DNA from: Gammaproteobacteria bacterium
GTDB taxonomy: Bacteria > Pseudomonadota > Gammaproteobacteria > GRL18
NCBI GenBank assembly: GCA_027012135.1
Contig: JALUZF010000035.1
Coordinates: forward strand, 1 to 41,206
Direction: 5' to 3'
Length of the DNA stretch: 41,206 bases
In this document: in pieces, positions 25,544 through 36,800 of the stretch
Layout: each line of letters opens with the position of its first letter
How positions within the stretch are numbered: the stretch's first letter is position 1
Notes under the pieces: model-generated
What the model was told of the DNA's origin: nothing
Databases searched by the model: none
The model's input: only the letters and a program-made list of their open reading frames with translations
Position numbers and translations under genes: made by a program

Positions 25544-26176
25544 ATGAATAACGAAGAATTAACAATTAAAACAGATGCTGAAAAAGTCAGCTATGGTATA
25601 GGTCTGCAACTGGGTCAGCAGGTCAAGGGTCAGTCTTTTCCAGGTTTCAGCCTGGATGCTCTGATCATCGGCCTAAGTGATATTTTCAATAACAAGCCAA
25701 TGCGTTTTTCAGAAAACGAAATGCAGGCGGCTTTTTCTGCCATTAACCAGCAAATTCAGGAACAGTCTGCCAAAGCGGCTGAATCCAATAAAGCAGAAGG
25801 TAAAGCCTACCTGGATGAAAACGCCAAAAAAGAAGGTGTAATAACAACTGAATCTGGTCTGCAGTACGAAATTTTAAAAGAAGGTACCGGCAAAAAGCCA
25901 GGCCCAGAAGATATGGTGGTTACTCATTATCACGGCACCCTGGTTGACGGCACAGTCTTTGACAGCTCTGTGGATCGCGGTGAACCTGCACAGTTCCCGG
26001 TTAACGGTGTTATTAAAGGCTGGATTGAAGCCCTGCAGATGATGCCTGTGGGTTCTAAATGGCGCTTAACTATCCCATCGGATCTGGCCTATGGTGACCA
26101 GGGCTCAGCCCCGGTTATTGCACCCGGCGCCACGCTGATATTTGATATTGAATTACTGGATATTAAAGACAAGTAA
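25544..26176 (+). CDS. fklB: FKBP-type peptidyl-prolyl isomerase (FklB/FKBP22-like)
   Basis: The enzyme turns X-Pro bonds during protein folding. The 210 residues form an N-terminal helical dimerisation domain (about 1-95; KVSYGIGLQLGQQVKGQ, then YLDENAKKEGV). The FKBP domain follows (about 115-207) with GTLVDGTVFDSS, GVIKGWIEALQMMPVG, LAYGDQG and the closing IFDIELLDI. No signal peptide is present, so it is cytoplasmic like E. coli FklB and unlike FkpA. I prefer the ATG at 25544, with GAG eight bases before it, over an in-frame GTG three codons upstream. Confidence 0.9.
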   Translation: MNNEELTIKTDAEKVSYGIGLQLGQQVKGQSFPGFSLDALIIGLSDIFNNKPMRFSENEMQAAFSAINQQIQEQSAKAAESNKAEGKAYLDENAKKEGVITTESGLQYEILKEGTGKKPGPEDMVVTHYHGTLVDGTVFDSSVDRGEPAQFPVNGVIKGWIEALQMMPVGSKWRLTIPSDLAYGDQGSAPVIAPGATLIFDIELLDIKDK

Positions 26177-26188
26177 TTTTAATAATCG

Positions 26189-26213
26189 GGTTCCCATGAC
26201 TCACATGGGAACC
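26189..26213. terminator. Stem-loop between convergent fklB and tadA
   Basis: GGTTCCCATG (26189-26198) and CATGGGAACC (26204-26213) form a perfect 10-bp stem with a five-base loop, placed between the two stop codons. There is no strong T run on either side, so it may act with Rho or as a 3'-end barrier for both transcripts. Confidence 0.5.
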
Positions 26214-26224
26214 AAATTAATACC

Positions 26225-26725
<501 letters not shown>

Positions 26726-26852
26726 CTACCTGTCACTTCTTATCTTTCACACCATATTCCACACAAAACTGGCATAAATAATAGCATTAATCACACTATA
26801 ACGTGAATCATTCCCACGCAATGGCCGCCACATTTAACTAACACCCACCGAT

Positions 26853-27044
26853 TTACACAGGCCGGTATTTCTGCAAACGACTATTTGGCCTGTCAGGTAT
26901 GGTCATTTCAATCAGTCTTACTTGCAGGGCAGCTTGCAAATAACGTTCACGAAACGATTTACGATTAGATAGCCCCAGAACTGTCATCAATTCACTGCGG
27001 CTTCCATCCTTTAGGGAGGCTTTTGCACGAGTAGCAAGCTTCAT
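26853..27044 (-). pseudogene. Fragment of a winged-helix protein C-terminus (Fic- or AlbA-associated type)
   Basis: The 63-residue reading frame contains SRSELMTVLGLSNRKSFRER, then LIEMTIPDRPNSRLQKYR. This is the typical last segment of much larger winged-helix proteins, such as Fic-family or AlbA-type putative regulators. The N-terminal body is absent: upstream in frame lies the cytidylyltransferase gene. Its first ATG overlaps the stop of that gene (ATGA at 27041-27044), so it could still be translated by coupling. I read it as a remnant left by recombination at this operon's 3' end. Confidence 0.65.
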
Positions 27045-27772
27045 ACTGTATGGCTGAATATTTTCCTGGCAGTGGCAAAGTCTTCCTGGGTGTCTATTTC
27101 CGTCCATGGTAGTCCGGTTATATCCATGGCATAAAAAGGTACATTCTTTGCGATGAGCTTCTCATAGGCGGCTTCATAGTATTCCTGATAGTGCTTTTTT
27201 TCTTTCATCATTGTTTCCAGCTCTGCAAACAACAGTTTTGATACTTCACCACCTATTTTTTCTATGCCAATTGACTCACCCATGGCATCGGCGGGATTAA
27301 CCGTTTTGCTGGCTCTGACGACTCTGTTGTCACCCTCAACGATAACTTTTACCTCTTCCGCATCCAGGTCAATATTTTTATCGATACATAAGCAGTTTTC
27401 ATACCGGCTGCCAATGAGGTTTTTAAGTATATTAATATCAAACACCACATCAGCATCGAATTTTATAAAGGTTGAGCCCTCGGCAATATCCCTGGTGAGC
27501 ATGAGTGAGTAGCCGGTGTTGGTCTCTGTATAGCGTTCGTTAATAATGTAATGGGTAAGCAGATTAGGAAACTGCTCTGTTACATAATCCCTGATTTGAT
27601 CCTGCAAATATCCAAGTACGAATACAACCTCGCGAATTCCACAGTCCTGAATATGAGACAGCATCATCTCAAGGATTGTTTTTCCATCGATTGTCAGAAG
27701 GCTTTTTGGACAATGATCCGTCAACGGCCTGATTCTGGATCCGACACCCGCAGCAAGTATTATCGCTTTCAT
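27041..27772 (-). CDS. Nucleotidyltransferase, LicC/PntC-like cytidylyltransferase
   Basis: The 243-residue protein has the sugar-nucleotidyltransferase fold. The opening ILAAGVGSRIRPLTDHCPKS carries the pyrophosphorylase signature and Lys23, with an Asp pair (Asp106, Asp108 in FDADVV) for metal binding and WTEIDTQEDFATA near the end. Small LicC-type enzymes join CTP to phosphocholine; PntC enzymes join CTP to 2-aminoethylphosphonate. The aminotransferase and CDP-alcohol phosphotransferase in the same operon favour the PntC role: making CMP-aminoethylphosphonate. Phosphocholine or phosphoethanolamine remain alternatives. GGGGAAA precedes the ATG, 21 bases after the previous gene. Confidence 0.78.
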   Translation of the reverse strand: MKAIILAAGVGSRIRPLTDHCPKSLLTIDGKTILEMMLSHIQDCGIREVVFVLGYLQDQIRDYVTEQFPNLLTHYIINERYTETNTGYSLMLTRDIAEGSTFIKFDADVVFDINILKNLIGSRYENCLCIDKNIDLDAEEVKVIVEGDNRVVRASKTVNPADAMGESIGIEKIGGEVSKLLFAELETMMKEKKHYQEYYEAAYEKLIAKNVPFYAMDITGLPWTEIDTQEDFATARKIFSHTV

Positions 27773-27793
27773 TGTGTTTCCCCGTTGATCATG

Positions 27794-28591
27794 CTATTTC
27801 CTCATGGGATCCAGCAGCTGTTCAGGTGCCTTGTAAGTTTGATAGCCTCTCTCGAACAGCCTCCACGTAGCGATGAGAACCTGGCTGACAGCTAATACCC
27901 ACAAAACCAAATCAACCCTGTTAACCAGGGCACCCAGACTCGTAAATACCACAAACTCTGCCTCATCAACCCAAAAAATACTCCGGTGTTTAAGCCACAA
28001 CAACTTAACCTTCCCCGGTAAGCTTTTTGTAAGTTTGGTATACTGCATTTCCTTCAGGCTATACAATTCGCGCCTTCTCTTGCCGCATTCAATCAAATAT
28101 TGTGGATCTTTATTGAACTGGCTGAAAATGGTCTCAAGCTTGATGTAGTAACGGAAGTTAAAGAAAAAACATGCTGTAAACCCAAGATAGATGTAAAGAA
28201 CATCGTGGGTTGATTGATAAGCACTAACAGCGAGAGAAAGGGTTATAATGTATATTTTTAATACATCAACAACCTTATCGAGATAGTTCCCTATATCTGA
28301 GGATAATTTTTTGGTACGTGCCAGCTGTCCATCCAGGCAATCACCGATATAGGCCACCGGTAAGAGAATGGCCGTATAGAGCAGATGGTAAGGTAAATCG
28401 ATAAATAAAAACAGACAACCCAGGACATACAACAGGAATGACACCAGGGTTACAATATTAGGAGTAATCCAGTTGATTCTGGAGATGAATGGCAAAATAG
28501 CATTCGCTATTCTGGGAAACAGCAAATCAGCCCAATTACTGAAATAAGGAGGCTCGATAATATTCTTTTGAGTTAGCTTTTTATCGCTCAT
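27794..28591 (-). CDS. CDP-alcohol phosphatidyltransferase-family membrane enzyme
   Basis: The 265-residue integral membrane enzyme carries the full family motif, D-x2-D-G-x2-A-R-x8-G-x3-D-x3-D, at residues 84-109 (Asp84, Asp87, Gly101, Asp105, Asp109). Several membrane helices surround it (about 43-66, 70-83, 107-125, 127-146, 225-245). Such enzymes move the phospho-head group from a CDP- or CMP-linked donor to an alcohol. Its gene lies between the aminotransferase (20 bases) and cytidylyltransferase (21 bases) genes. I therefore infer transfer of aminoethylphosphonate, or a similar head group, from CMP to diacylglycerol or another lipid. GGAAGA precedes the ATG. Confidence 0.8.
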   Translation of the reverse strand: MSDKKLTQKNIIEPPYFSNWADLLFPRIANAILPFISRINWITPNIVTLVSFLLYVLGCLFLFIDLPYHLLYTAILLPVAYIGDCLDGQLARTKKLSSDIGNYLDKVVDVLKIYIITLSLAVSAYQSTHDVLYIYLGFTACFFFNFRYYIKLETIFSQFNKDPQYLIECGKRRRELYSLKEMQYTKLTKSLPGKVKLLWLKHRSIFWVDEAEFVVFTSLGALVNRVDLVLWVLAVSQVLIATWRLFERGYQTYKAPEQLLDPMRK

Positions 28592-28611
28592 ACTTTTATC
28601 TTCCAGGAATA

Positions 28612-29829
28612 TTAACCGGATAATACCGGAAGGTCTTCGGGGTTTACTTGAGTGACTATTGGATTAACCGGCAAGTCCTTCTTCAAGCGGGAAAATATTG
28701 GACTAGTGTTGACCAGCGCCAGTTTGTTTATGATAACCCGATCGAAGCTGTGTAAAACCTCTTCAAGCGAATCCAGGAAAAACAGGATATTTTCATTCGA
28801 TATCTCACCAATATTGCCGACTTGAAAAACTTTACCCTTAAAACACCCCTTGCCTTCATAGATAATAATGGACTTTTCTCGCAGCTTTTCACGGAAAAGT
28901 CCCAGGTCAATGTGTGACGGTATAAAAACCGTTGTCAGCACAGAACTCATATGCTTTTGTTCCAGCAAAAAGTCAAGATTTAAATCCTGCATTCCCCTTC
29001 TTAGTATTTCTGCCTTGCGCCGCAAATCAGCGCGTCGGCTGGAAACACCTTCGTTAAGGATATTTTCAAGTGCCTGCTCCAAAGCAAAAAACAGGTGAAC
29101 GGCAGGCGTGTTGGGTGTTTGGGATTGAGTTTTTATGAAATGGTAGAATTTATACAAGTTGAGGTAAGTTGTATTAGCGGGAAGACTCCTTAATTTTTCG
29201 AATTCATCGACCTTTCCAACGATAAACGACAGCCCTGAGTACGAACCGATCGCCTTAGAGCTGGAGCTGGAAATAAATGCAATATGGGCTTTCTCCATAT
29301 CGATAATTTCCGCACCTGCGCTGCTTACGCAATCCACGATAAACAGCGCATTGTTTTCCCGACATAACAACCCGATCTCTTCAAGTGGGTTCAGCATTCC
29401 CGAGCTGGTTTCATGGTGAACCATGGCAACGATGTCGATCTTGTTTTGTATAATGCAGGCTTCAATTTTTTCCAGATCCAGTGTTTCTCCCCAGGGAAAG
29501 TCCAGCAAATAGGTATTGGCATTATGAATCATGGAAATATGGTGCAAGCGCTCTCCAAATTCACCATTGGACACGACGAGGATATTCTTGCCCCCTACGA
29601 CTGAAGAAAGCATGGACTCATTAGCCGCGGTGCCTGACCCCGTAATTATCACAGCACGGTAGTCACCTTTATTTTTTATTTCAAAAAGGTCTAGCAATTT
29701 ACGTTCAACACTGAGCAACAGATTATCAAAATCGACTTCCCGATGACAAATATCTTCTTTACAAACGGCCATGCGCACGTTCTCTGCAACATTTACCGGA
29801 CCTGGCGTAAATAGTAAATATTTATTCAA
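28612..29829 (-). CDS. PLP aminotransferase, 2-aminoethylphosphonate:pyruvate type
   Basis: The 405-residue class V aminotransferase opens with LLFTPGPVNV, as AEP transaminases (PhnW and the domain fused to PntC) do. ITGSGTAANESML forms the cofactor phosphate site, Asp166 (FIVDCVSSAGAE) the pyridine contact, and Lys192 (SSSSSKAIGSYSG) the Schiff base. An extra tail of about 35 residues follows the usual end. The start is TTG (29827-29829), forced by the family N-terminus and backed by GGAG 11 bases upstream. In this operon it would make aminoethylphosphonate from phosphonoacetaldehyde. PEP mutase and phosphonopyruvate decarboxylase, which supply that substrate, are not in the window. Other class V substrates are possible. 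Confidence 0.75.
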   Translation of the reverse strand: MNKYLLFTPGPVNVAENVRMAVCKEDICHREVDFDNLLLSVERKLLDLFEIKNKGDYRAVIITGSGTAANESMLSSVVGGKNILVVSNGEFGERLHHISMIHNANTYLLDFPWGETLDLEKIEACIIQNKIDIVAMVHHETSSGMLNPLEEIGLLCRENNALFIVDCVSSAGAEIIDMEKAHIAFISSSSSKAIGSYSGLSFIVGKVDEFEKLRSLPANTTYLNLYKFYHFIKTQSQTPNTPAVHLFFALEQALENILNEGVSSRRADLRRKAEILRRGMQDLNLDFLLEQKHMSSVLTTVFIPSHIDLGLFREKLREKSIIIYEGKGCFKGKVFQVGNIGEISNENILFFLDSLEEVLHSFDRVIINKLALVNTSPIFSRLKKDLPVNPIVTQVNPEDLPVLSG

Positions 29830-30125
29830 CTTTTTTGCTACTCCAAAATATTATAATCAGTTAAAGGACCTGGATTTCCACCTGAGTTTTACTGTAATGA
29901 GACAACTAACCCTGACCACACACCCTATTTTAAATAAACAGATAGCGTGATCAGGCGCTCACAACTTTGATATAAATAGCCATCATTGATGCACTATCAT
30001 GTTTTTTTAATCAGGAAAGGCGGCCATTTCGAAGTGTTTTCTACATCTGGACGAGAATCACGAATGAAAACTCAACCACATTCGACTGAATAAACAGGCG
30101 AAAACCGCAGGAACACCAGCGCAAA
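29830..30125. other. Gap with no recognised gene
   Basis: About 300 bases upstream of the aminotransferase. A minus-strand TATAAT (29850-29855) lies too close to the ribosome site to be that gene's promoter. No other promoter, terminator, repeat or RNA gene was recognised. It marks the passage from operon to accessory DNA. Confidence 0.4.
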
Positions 30126-30428
30126 TCATTTGGAGCGCTGCTCCGGAACAGCTTTCGACTGCCACTTGCCCAGCAGTTCATGCGTCAGAAGGGTATTTGC
30201 CAGTTTTTGCGGATGCCAGTTTTTGCGGACGTCCACAAGCAGAAAGCTGCTCCCGCTGGTTTTGATGGCTTCAGAAAGCATCAAGTCGATTGTGGCATCC
30301 TTTTGTGATGCCATGGGAAGCGCGTCAAAGCGGCCCGCCAGGCACTCTGAATTCAGGCAAAATTCAAACTCCCAGTCTTCGAGCGCGCGCTTGTCGTAGT
30401 GAAAATCTGGATAGTGGGTTGTTGCCAT
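30126..30428 (-). CDS. Unrecognised small protein
   Basis: The 100-residue soluble protein begins MATTHYPDFHYDKRALEDW. It has no signal peptide or membrane helix. Its middle (TSGSSFLLVDVRKNWHPQ) alternates strand-like and helical stretches, and it ends in a charged tail. ATGs at 30428 and 30434 are both possible; the first has GAG nine bases upstream. A GTG at 30453-30455 would add nine residues. I recognise no family. It lies between the phosphonolipid-type operon and an IS66 remnant, in DNA richer in G+C than the operon, so it may belong to the acquired block. Confidence 0.45.
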   Translation of the reverse strand: MATTHYPDFHYDKRALEDWEFEFCLNSECLAGRFDALPMASQKDATIDLMLSEAIKTSGSSFLLVDVRKNWHPQKLANTLLTHELLGKWQSKAVPEQRSK

Positions 30429-30508
30429 ATCCATCTCACGGCGTGATTCTAACACACTTATTCACGCCATTACATATAAATATTTGGCGCGATTATAGTC
30501 TAAAATTA

Positions 30509-30810
30509 GTAACCGCTTAATGAACAGCGTCATTTACTTTTTCTAAAACCGAGCTTTTAAAATTCCAGGGAAGTAATGCTTCAATTTTTTCAACGGTATC
30601 CGCATAGGGTAATTCATTCAAAACATGAACCAGGTAAGCATACGGTTCTAACTGGTTTGCTTTATCTGTTTCAATCAGACTGTAATAAACACTGCCGGCA
30701 TGGGCACCCTTAGGGGTGTCACTGAACAACCAGGCTTTTCTCCCGACAAACAAAAGGTCGAATGACATTTTCAGCCAGAACATTACTGATGTTCAATCGC
30801 AAGCGCTTAC
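30509..30810 (-). mobile_element. Internally deleted IS66-family element, both ends retained
   Basis: The 302-bp element has ends GTAACCGCTT (plus strand, 30509-30518) and GTAAGCGCTT (minus strand, 30810-30801). They agree at nine of ten positions and have the GTAA start of IS66 inverted repeats. Between them only the 3' end of the transposase gene remains, joined almost directly to the left end. The flanking 8 bp (TAAAATTA, ATCCAAGT) do not match, so no target duplication survives. It ends seven bases from the stop codon of the giant toxin gene. It is inactive by itself but could move if a full IS66 is present. Confidence 0.7.
30517..30799 (-). pseudogene. IS66 transposase (TnpC) C-terminal remnant, frameshifted
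   Basis: In one frame the DNA reads RLNISNVLAENVIRPF (from 30799), the conserved end of the IS66 transposase catalytic region. An extra T in the run near 30748-30754 shifts the frame, which continues as VGRKAWLFSDTPKGAHAG, ANQLEPYAYLVHVLNELPYA and VEKIEALLPWN to a TAA inside the terminal repeat. All three blocks are hallmark IS66 sequences. The catalytic N-terminal four fifths are missing. A translated 88-residue product would have no activity. Confidence 0.85.
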
Positions 30811-30817
30811 ATCCAAG

Positions 30818-33800
30818 TCACACTGTATAGGCATAGAGAACTGCCATATCGATCACCTTCGTTGTATCGATGCGGCTTATTTCAATATCATTCAAATATT
30901 CAGTATGAGCCAGGTTTGCTGAAATGTGAGTCAACTCATATTCCCAGGGTACTGGAATAGACTCATTGGAATTGAACTCGACAACAGGCACTGGCTCAGA
31001 TAACGTAACTTCAGCCATCGGCAATCCCCCCACCCGATTATTTTGTATCTCCAGCTTAAATTCTTGAGCGACTCCGTTTGGTGGCGTTAACTTCAACTTC
31101 ATATTATCACTATCATCATAAGTAACGCCCTTTGCAAGGACCATTACGACCAATAGTCGTGTCACCTTAACCGAACGGCCAGCAATGAGGGCTGGAAAAT
31201 GATCCTTAGTAACCGGCATAGACAGTACCGGGTTTCCTGTTTGTCCATCTGGCATGTAGGCAAATGTCTGCCACGCATCAGGAAACTCATTACGGCTGCT
31301 GAAGCCCTGAACCAAACCAGCATGATCATTAACTTCGATATCTCTTAGTGTGTCTTCCAGCGTTGCGAGTACCGCATCTTTCAATATACTTTCACCATCT
31401 CGTGCAGTGAACCGGATATGTAAAATGACATCCGATATGGTACGGTAATCAAATGATCGAAATGTACCGGGAAGCTGTAGCCGCCACGAACTAATAACAC
31501 CTGCACCCTCAAAGGGAAGATAACGATCATCATACAGATTAAATTCGAATGCCCCAGGGTCGTTTTGCCCATTACTGGTAACCACGGAACGAATCCCACC
31601 AGGGTTGAACTGAAAACGCAGATCATCCGAACCGGTAGAGGAATACTGCGGAGTCGTCTGCGGATCGATACGGGTGCGGTTCGCTAGCAAAGTAAGCTTA
31701 CAGGGCACCGATACATAGGGTCCGGTAATACAGGGAATGGTAATACTGACAGCTTTGATTCGTCTCATATAGTGACCGGGATGATCCAGATCAAAGATCG
31801 CCTCGGGCAGATCGACAAAACATTCTCCCGTTTCCTGCAAGGCTAGCACGCCTTCAGGATGCAGACTTGCCAGGGAGATATTTTTGGTAATTTCGTATTC
31901 TCTTTTGTTGCGGTCTAGATAGGCGACCTCCATACGCTTGATGTCATGATGAAGATGATCACCCGCCAGCAGCCCTTTGTGCAGACTATCCCAATAGCCA
32001 TACTGAATGATACCCGGATTTTCAACACCCAGCTCAAAGGCAAACGCTCTTTCCGCCTTTTTTGCCATATCGTAGGCTAATTGATAACTCTGGAAATAGA
32101 GCGTGGAAATCTGAGATACCATCCAGTCATATAGTTCCTTGTTGGTAAATTTTTTCTGCATGAACTCATTGCTGTCCCTGTTATTTTTAATCTGCAACTT
32201 ATGATTATTCAGATCCTCTTTGGTGATTTCCAGACGCACCTCCGCTGCTGCGACCTTTGTTTCCAAATCGCATAACTCCTTCTCAGTCTGCTGGATCTGA
32301 AATTGCCAGTCATCTGCTCTTCGTCGATACCCTCCCATCGTCGACACCATGCTGCCGGTGGAAGAAACAATGGAGGCCATCTGCCCAATGGCCGCAACAG
32401 CATTTTCGACTGACCCCTTGATGTTGTCACCTCCGGTAGTTATCCCCAACGTTGTGACAAAACCACCTTTGATATTTGGGATCAGGCTAGCCGCTGAAGC
32501 CCCCCACGACAATCCGAACTGTCCAGCCTTCAACATCAGACTTGTAGCGTTCAATGTTGTATTGACAACCTCTTCAGGATTCATAAATTCATCAAGTAAC
32601 TGTTGATAATAATTGCGTTTCAGCATTGCTGACTGGTGCAAACACTTCAATCCGGCCAGAACTTCCTCTGCCTCTTCAATTTGCTTTTCCTTTGTTTTCT
32701 CGATGGCTTCTAATAGTTGAAACTCCTGAGTATTTCTCAACAAAGTCAGCGCTTCTCCATCCCTTTTTTCCAGTGCAGAAAGCAGGGCGTCTCCCAAAGA
32801 CCTGACTTCACCGCAGAGCTCTGTTGCCTTTTGGGCCATTACCCCGAAGCGATAGTGCGGCAGCGAGGCAGCAAGCTGACCAAGTACGCTATCAATGCCC
32901 ACTCCCGCCGCTCTGGCACGCACTAGAATTGCGGGATTGATTGGTGGTGATAACAAAGGTAATTGCAGTTTCTGTCCTGAAATATTCTGACAATGACGAA
33001 TTTTGAAGAGCCGGTCTGCCGTAATATCCCATTTCTCATACAGTTTATCGTTGGGAGGCACACAGAAGTACTGGGCTTCAGTTTTTTCTGGATGAGACTT
33101 TTTCAGGAAAATATTCTGCATGGAGCGACTCTTGACGAGCAACCGCCAGGAGTTGCCAACTTGCGCCAGGCTGGCTCTGTCCAGATGACCGAGATGGGTT
33201 TCAATAGCGGGTATATCGCCATCACTCCACTCTGCGCTCTGCGCCGGTAAATAATTCTCTATCTCTACCAGCGAATTGGAGAATGCGTCCAGTGGTTGTT
33301 CTTCCACCAGTTCATTGAACGAATAGTCGTTTCGCCTGGCTACTCCGGGAAGCCTTCGTGGCCGGGGTCCTAACAATTTGGCGGCCAGAACATAGAGCTG
33401 GGCAGCTTCATTGATTGCCTCACGGGTCTCACGTCGAAACAGTGAGTCACCCCAGGCGATAAGATTGTCAATATATTTCATCACCACTGCTTTCTGGAGT
33501 GCAATCGTGCGGGTACGAGCTACCAGATGAGGATTAAAGGCATCGCTCCGCCAAAGCTGAACTGCCCGTTCAATCTCTTGCAGACCCGGACTTTCCGCTT
33601 CGCTAGACAGTATTTGTAACAATTGCTCGATTTCCTGACGCGGGTAATCCTCAGCAGCAGTCTCCACAAAAGGTCGCGTGCGCCAATACTTTGTTGGTAC
33701 AGCACTGCGTGAGGCATCCGTTGGGTTGAAGATATAATGGAACCAGTGCTGCGCTTCGGAAAACTTTTGATTGGTATTCAGACGCGATGCGATGAGTAAC

Positions 33801-36800
33801 GGAATATGAAAAAACAGCTCCCAGTTGTATTGAGAGTAAGCACCCATTATTGAAAAGTTAATCTCTTGAACAGGGCGTAGCGTACGGTCACCGTCGGGCG
33901 GGTTATAAACGTTGCCAACCGGATAATATTCTCTTGCAAACAACTCATCATCCTTCAACACAAGCTGCAAGGGCTGTCCTACCCCATCGGGTTCAAGAAT
34001 ATTGCCATTGTTTCTGAAACGCACATCATACAGGCCGGGAATACCGAATCGCTGAATGTTTTCAAGAAAAGCACAAGTGTAAGGGTGATAAAACGGAACA
34101 AAATAAAAGAAATGCGGGTCACCAACTCTTCCAGATCCAGGATTATTCTCAGGAGGTGGCTTAGGAAAGAACCGACAAAAGAATGTGTGACTGACATTTT
34201 GATAGAAGAACATAGTTCGTTGCTTGTATAGGTCATCGGCATATTGATGACGCCTAAGGATACGATAGATGTCTTCATTTCCATTGATTAGCTGCGGAAT
34301 ATAGTGTTTGGGCAACTGTAGCAAATCCAGGTCATTACGTAATTCAGAAGGCCGATCCGGATCATCATCAGGTGTTATCGGCTCCCCTCTTTGGGAAAGT
34401 TGCCGATCATCTTTCAGGGACTGCAGCATATCATCAGTTTGTTGAGCCGCCTGTGACACGACCTGTTTTACAAGATCGCTGATCCCCAGGTTTTCACTCG
34501 TATCAAAGCTCTCCAAAGTTCCCAGGCAGCTGTTCAAGCGAAAATAACCGATTTCTACTGGCTCTGACAACCAGGCAGACATACTGTTACCTGAATCAAA
34601 AAGAGAAGCCGGCAAAGCCACATTACAATGGACGATAAGCTGGTTATGCTGGTTGATCTCACCCCAGAACGAGAACAGACGCTTCACCCCCTCGCTACCC
34701 AGCCCCGGCAACTGGGGTAAACTCTCAAAGAAGGTGCTGACCACATCGCGGAAGCTAACTACTCCGCTCGAGGTTTTCTTGGCGGACCAGCTGTCATTCC
34801 TATATTCGCTCCAGGCTAGTTGCACCTCCAGCAGTTTTGCGGGTAGCAATTTAATCAAGGTTTCCTCAAACGAGTTGAGTAAATCCCCTGTTTGCTGAAG
34901 GATATCAGTAACTTCTCCTAAATCTGATAAATCCAACTGCTCCACAACCTTCGTTGTATCGTCAAACTTTTCTTTTTCTACCTGATTATCTGGAATCCAC
35001 GATTCCGTAATCCCCACAACCTCGAGCAGATCTTTACGAATTTTTCGTACTTTATTCTGGATGGATGTAAAATCGATTCCCGGAGCTTCCAATCCCTCCA
35101 GAAGCTGAATAATGCCATTCGTCAACCCGGCAATAACAGCAACCCCCATACCCTGAAAAATTCCTTGAACAAGTGTTCCTAACTGAGTTTGAAGTTGAAG
35201 GATTTTGCTAAACACCTGCATTAATTGCTGCGTGATGTTAGTGAACGGCGCTTCATCCCTGGAAGAAAAAATGGGCCAGAACAGATACACCCGGCGGTTA
35301 TAAACGACCGGAATGAGATGGTCGCTTTTGATATCCACATCCACCCGCTCCCATGCGGTCCAGTTGCCTTTCGTCATAACCAGTTCACGGTAGTAATATT
35401 GATGTGGCACATCACGGGTACGAGCAAATACATGCAGGATACTGGCGTCTTCTTCATAATACTGACCGCAAACTTGCAGCCGTGCCACTTCATTCAGTTT
35501 CTCCAGATAATGCAGAATTGCTGTCTCAGCCGTTTCGTTGTTGATATCGGCCTGCATCAACTCATTTTCCAGCTCCTTGAAGAAAGGTGTCTTGTCATCA
35601 CGCAGTTCCGGTTCAATCCAGTTTTCCGGGTAAAGGAATATTTTTCGATTAGCCTCCCACACCCGGTAGTTCTTCATCCATTCCCATTGTTCGGCGCCTT
35701 CGTCAATCAGATACAGGCCCGGTTCCAGCCCCATCAAGACGCGCTGAACGAACAATTGTACTGAGGCGGTAGCCTGAATAAGGCGAGAGGTCATCATGCA
35801 GGGGCTTATTTCCACATCCAGCAGGAAATGATCAAACAGGTCATCCTCCCTTTCCAGCCTCCAATGGTGCATAAGATAAGCAACCAGAACCTCGCGCTGG
35901 CGCTCGCGCAAGGGGTCTCGAAGCTGTTTGGCGATAGCGGACCAACCATCATCAAAGCGCATCTGCAAACTGTTTTTTATCTGCTCAACTTGTCGTGACT
36001 GCTGAAAATGATTTAAGCTCTTTGTCACCCAACCATGCGCCTGATAGGTAGTCACTCCAAGCCGCTTTAACAGGTTGACCACAACCAATATGCGGTTGGG
36101 CAAGCGTTCGTCACCAAAATGAGCAGGGAATCTTGCTTGCAAAATGCCACCCCCGCCATGACTGATGGCGCCAATATCAAATTTTCCCACCAGCGCCATG
36201 ATCTCGGCTTTATTCCATCCAGTAAATTCGGCGAGTTTTGCAGTATAGTTTCGCCGTTCTTCAGTAGCAAACGGAGCGACACCAGGACTGTATTCATCCG
36301 CGATGGTAAACAGATCAAAGAGATGATCCTGTTGATCAGGCTGTAGCACATCACGAAAAGAAAAGAGCTTGACCAGACGGATCCAGCGATCAAAGGAAAC
36401 GGCAATATCTCCTTCACGTACCGGGAGATCAGTCAAATTCAGCCAACCCGTATCTGAGCTTTTATCCATCAGTTGGGAGAGTTGCTGAGATGTGATTTGT
36501 AGTTTACTGATAATTAATGCGGCCTTATGCAGTCTGATCAGTAATTCCCCAAGAGAGGTTTGGTCAGGAATCAGGGTATCGGCGTCACTTTCTGCTGCCG
36601 GGAATTTGAATGCATTTAACAATAACGTGCCTGCCATTTCAGTTGCATCTGAAGGCACTGGTATCTGCTGCAATAATGTCATACAGGTCTCAGAAGGCAA
36701 TCTCAGCACTTCACCCAGGCCGATGCTCAGAACCTGGCGGAGTGCGGCTTCGATCATCTCTTCGACAGCTGTAAGTTTGCTGTAGATAGAAGCTTGATCG

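Noticed and set aside
30811..30818. Target-site duplication for the IS66 derivative
   Set aside because: The 8 bases on the two sides (ATCCAAGT and TAAAATTA) are unrelated, so no duplication can be claimed.
35225..35764. 179-codon plus-strand frame within the giant toxin gene
   Set aside because: Antisense to a continuous, domain-bearing reading frame; no independent support.
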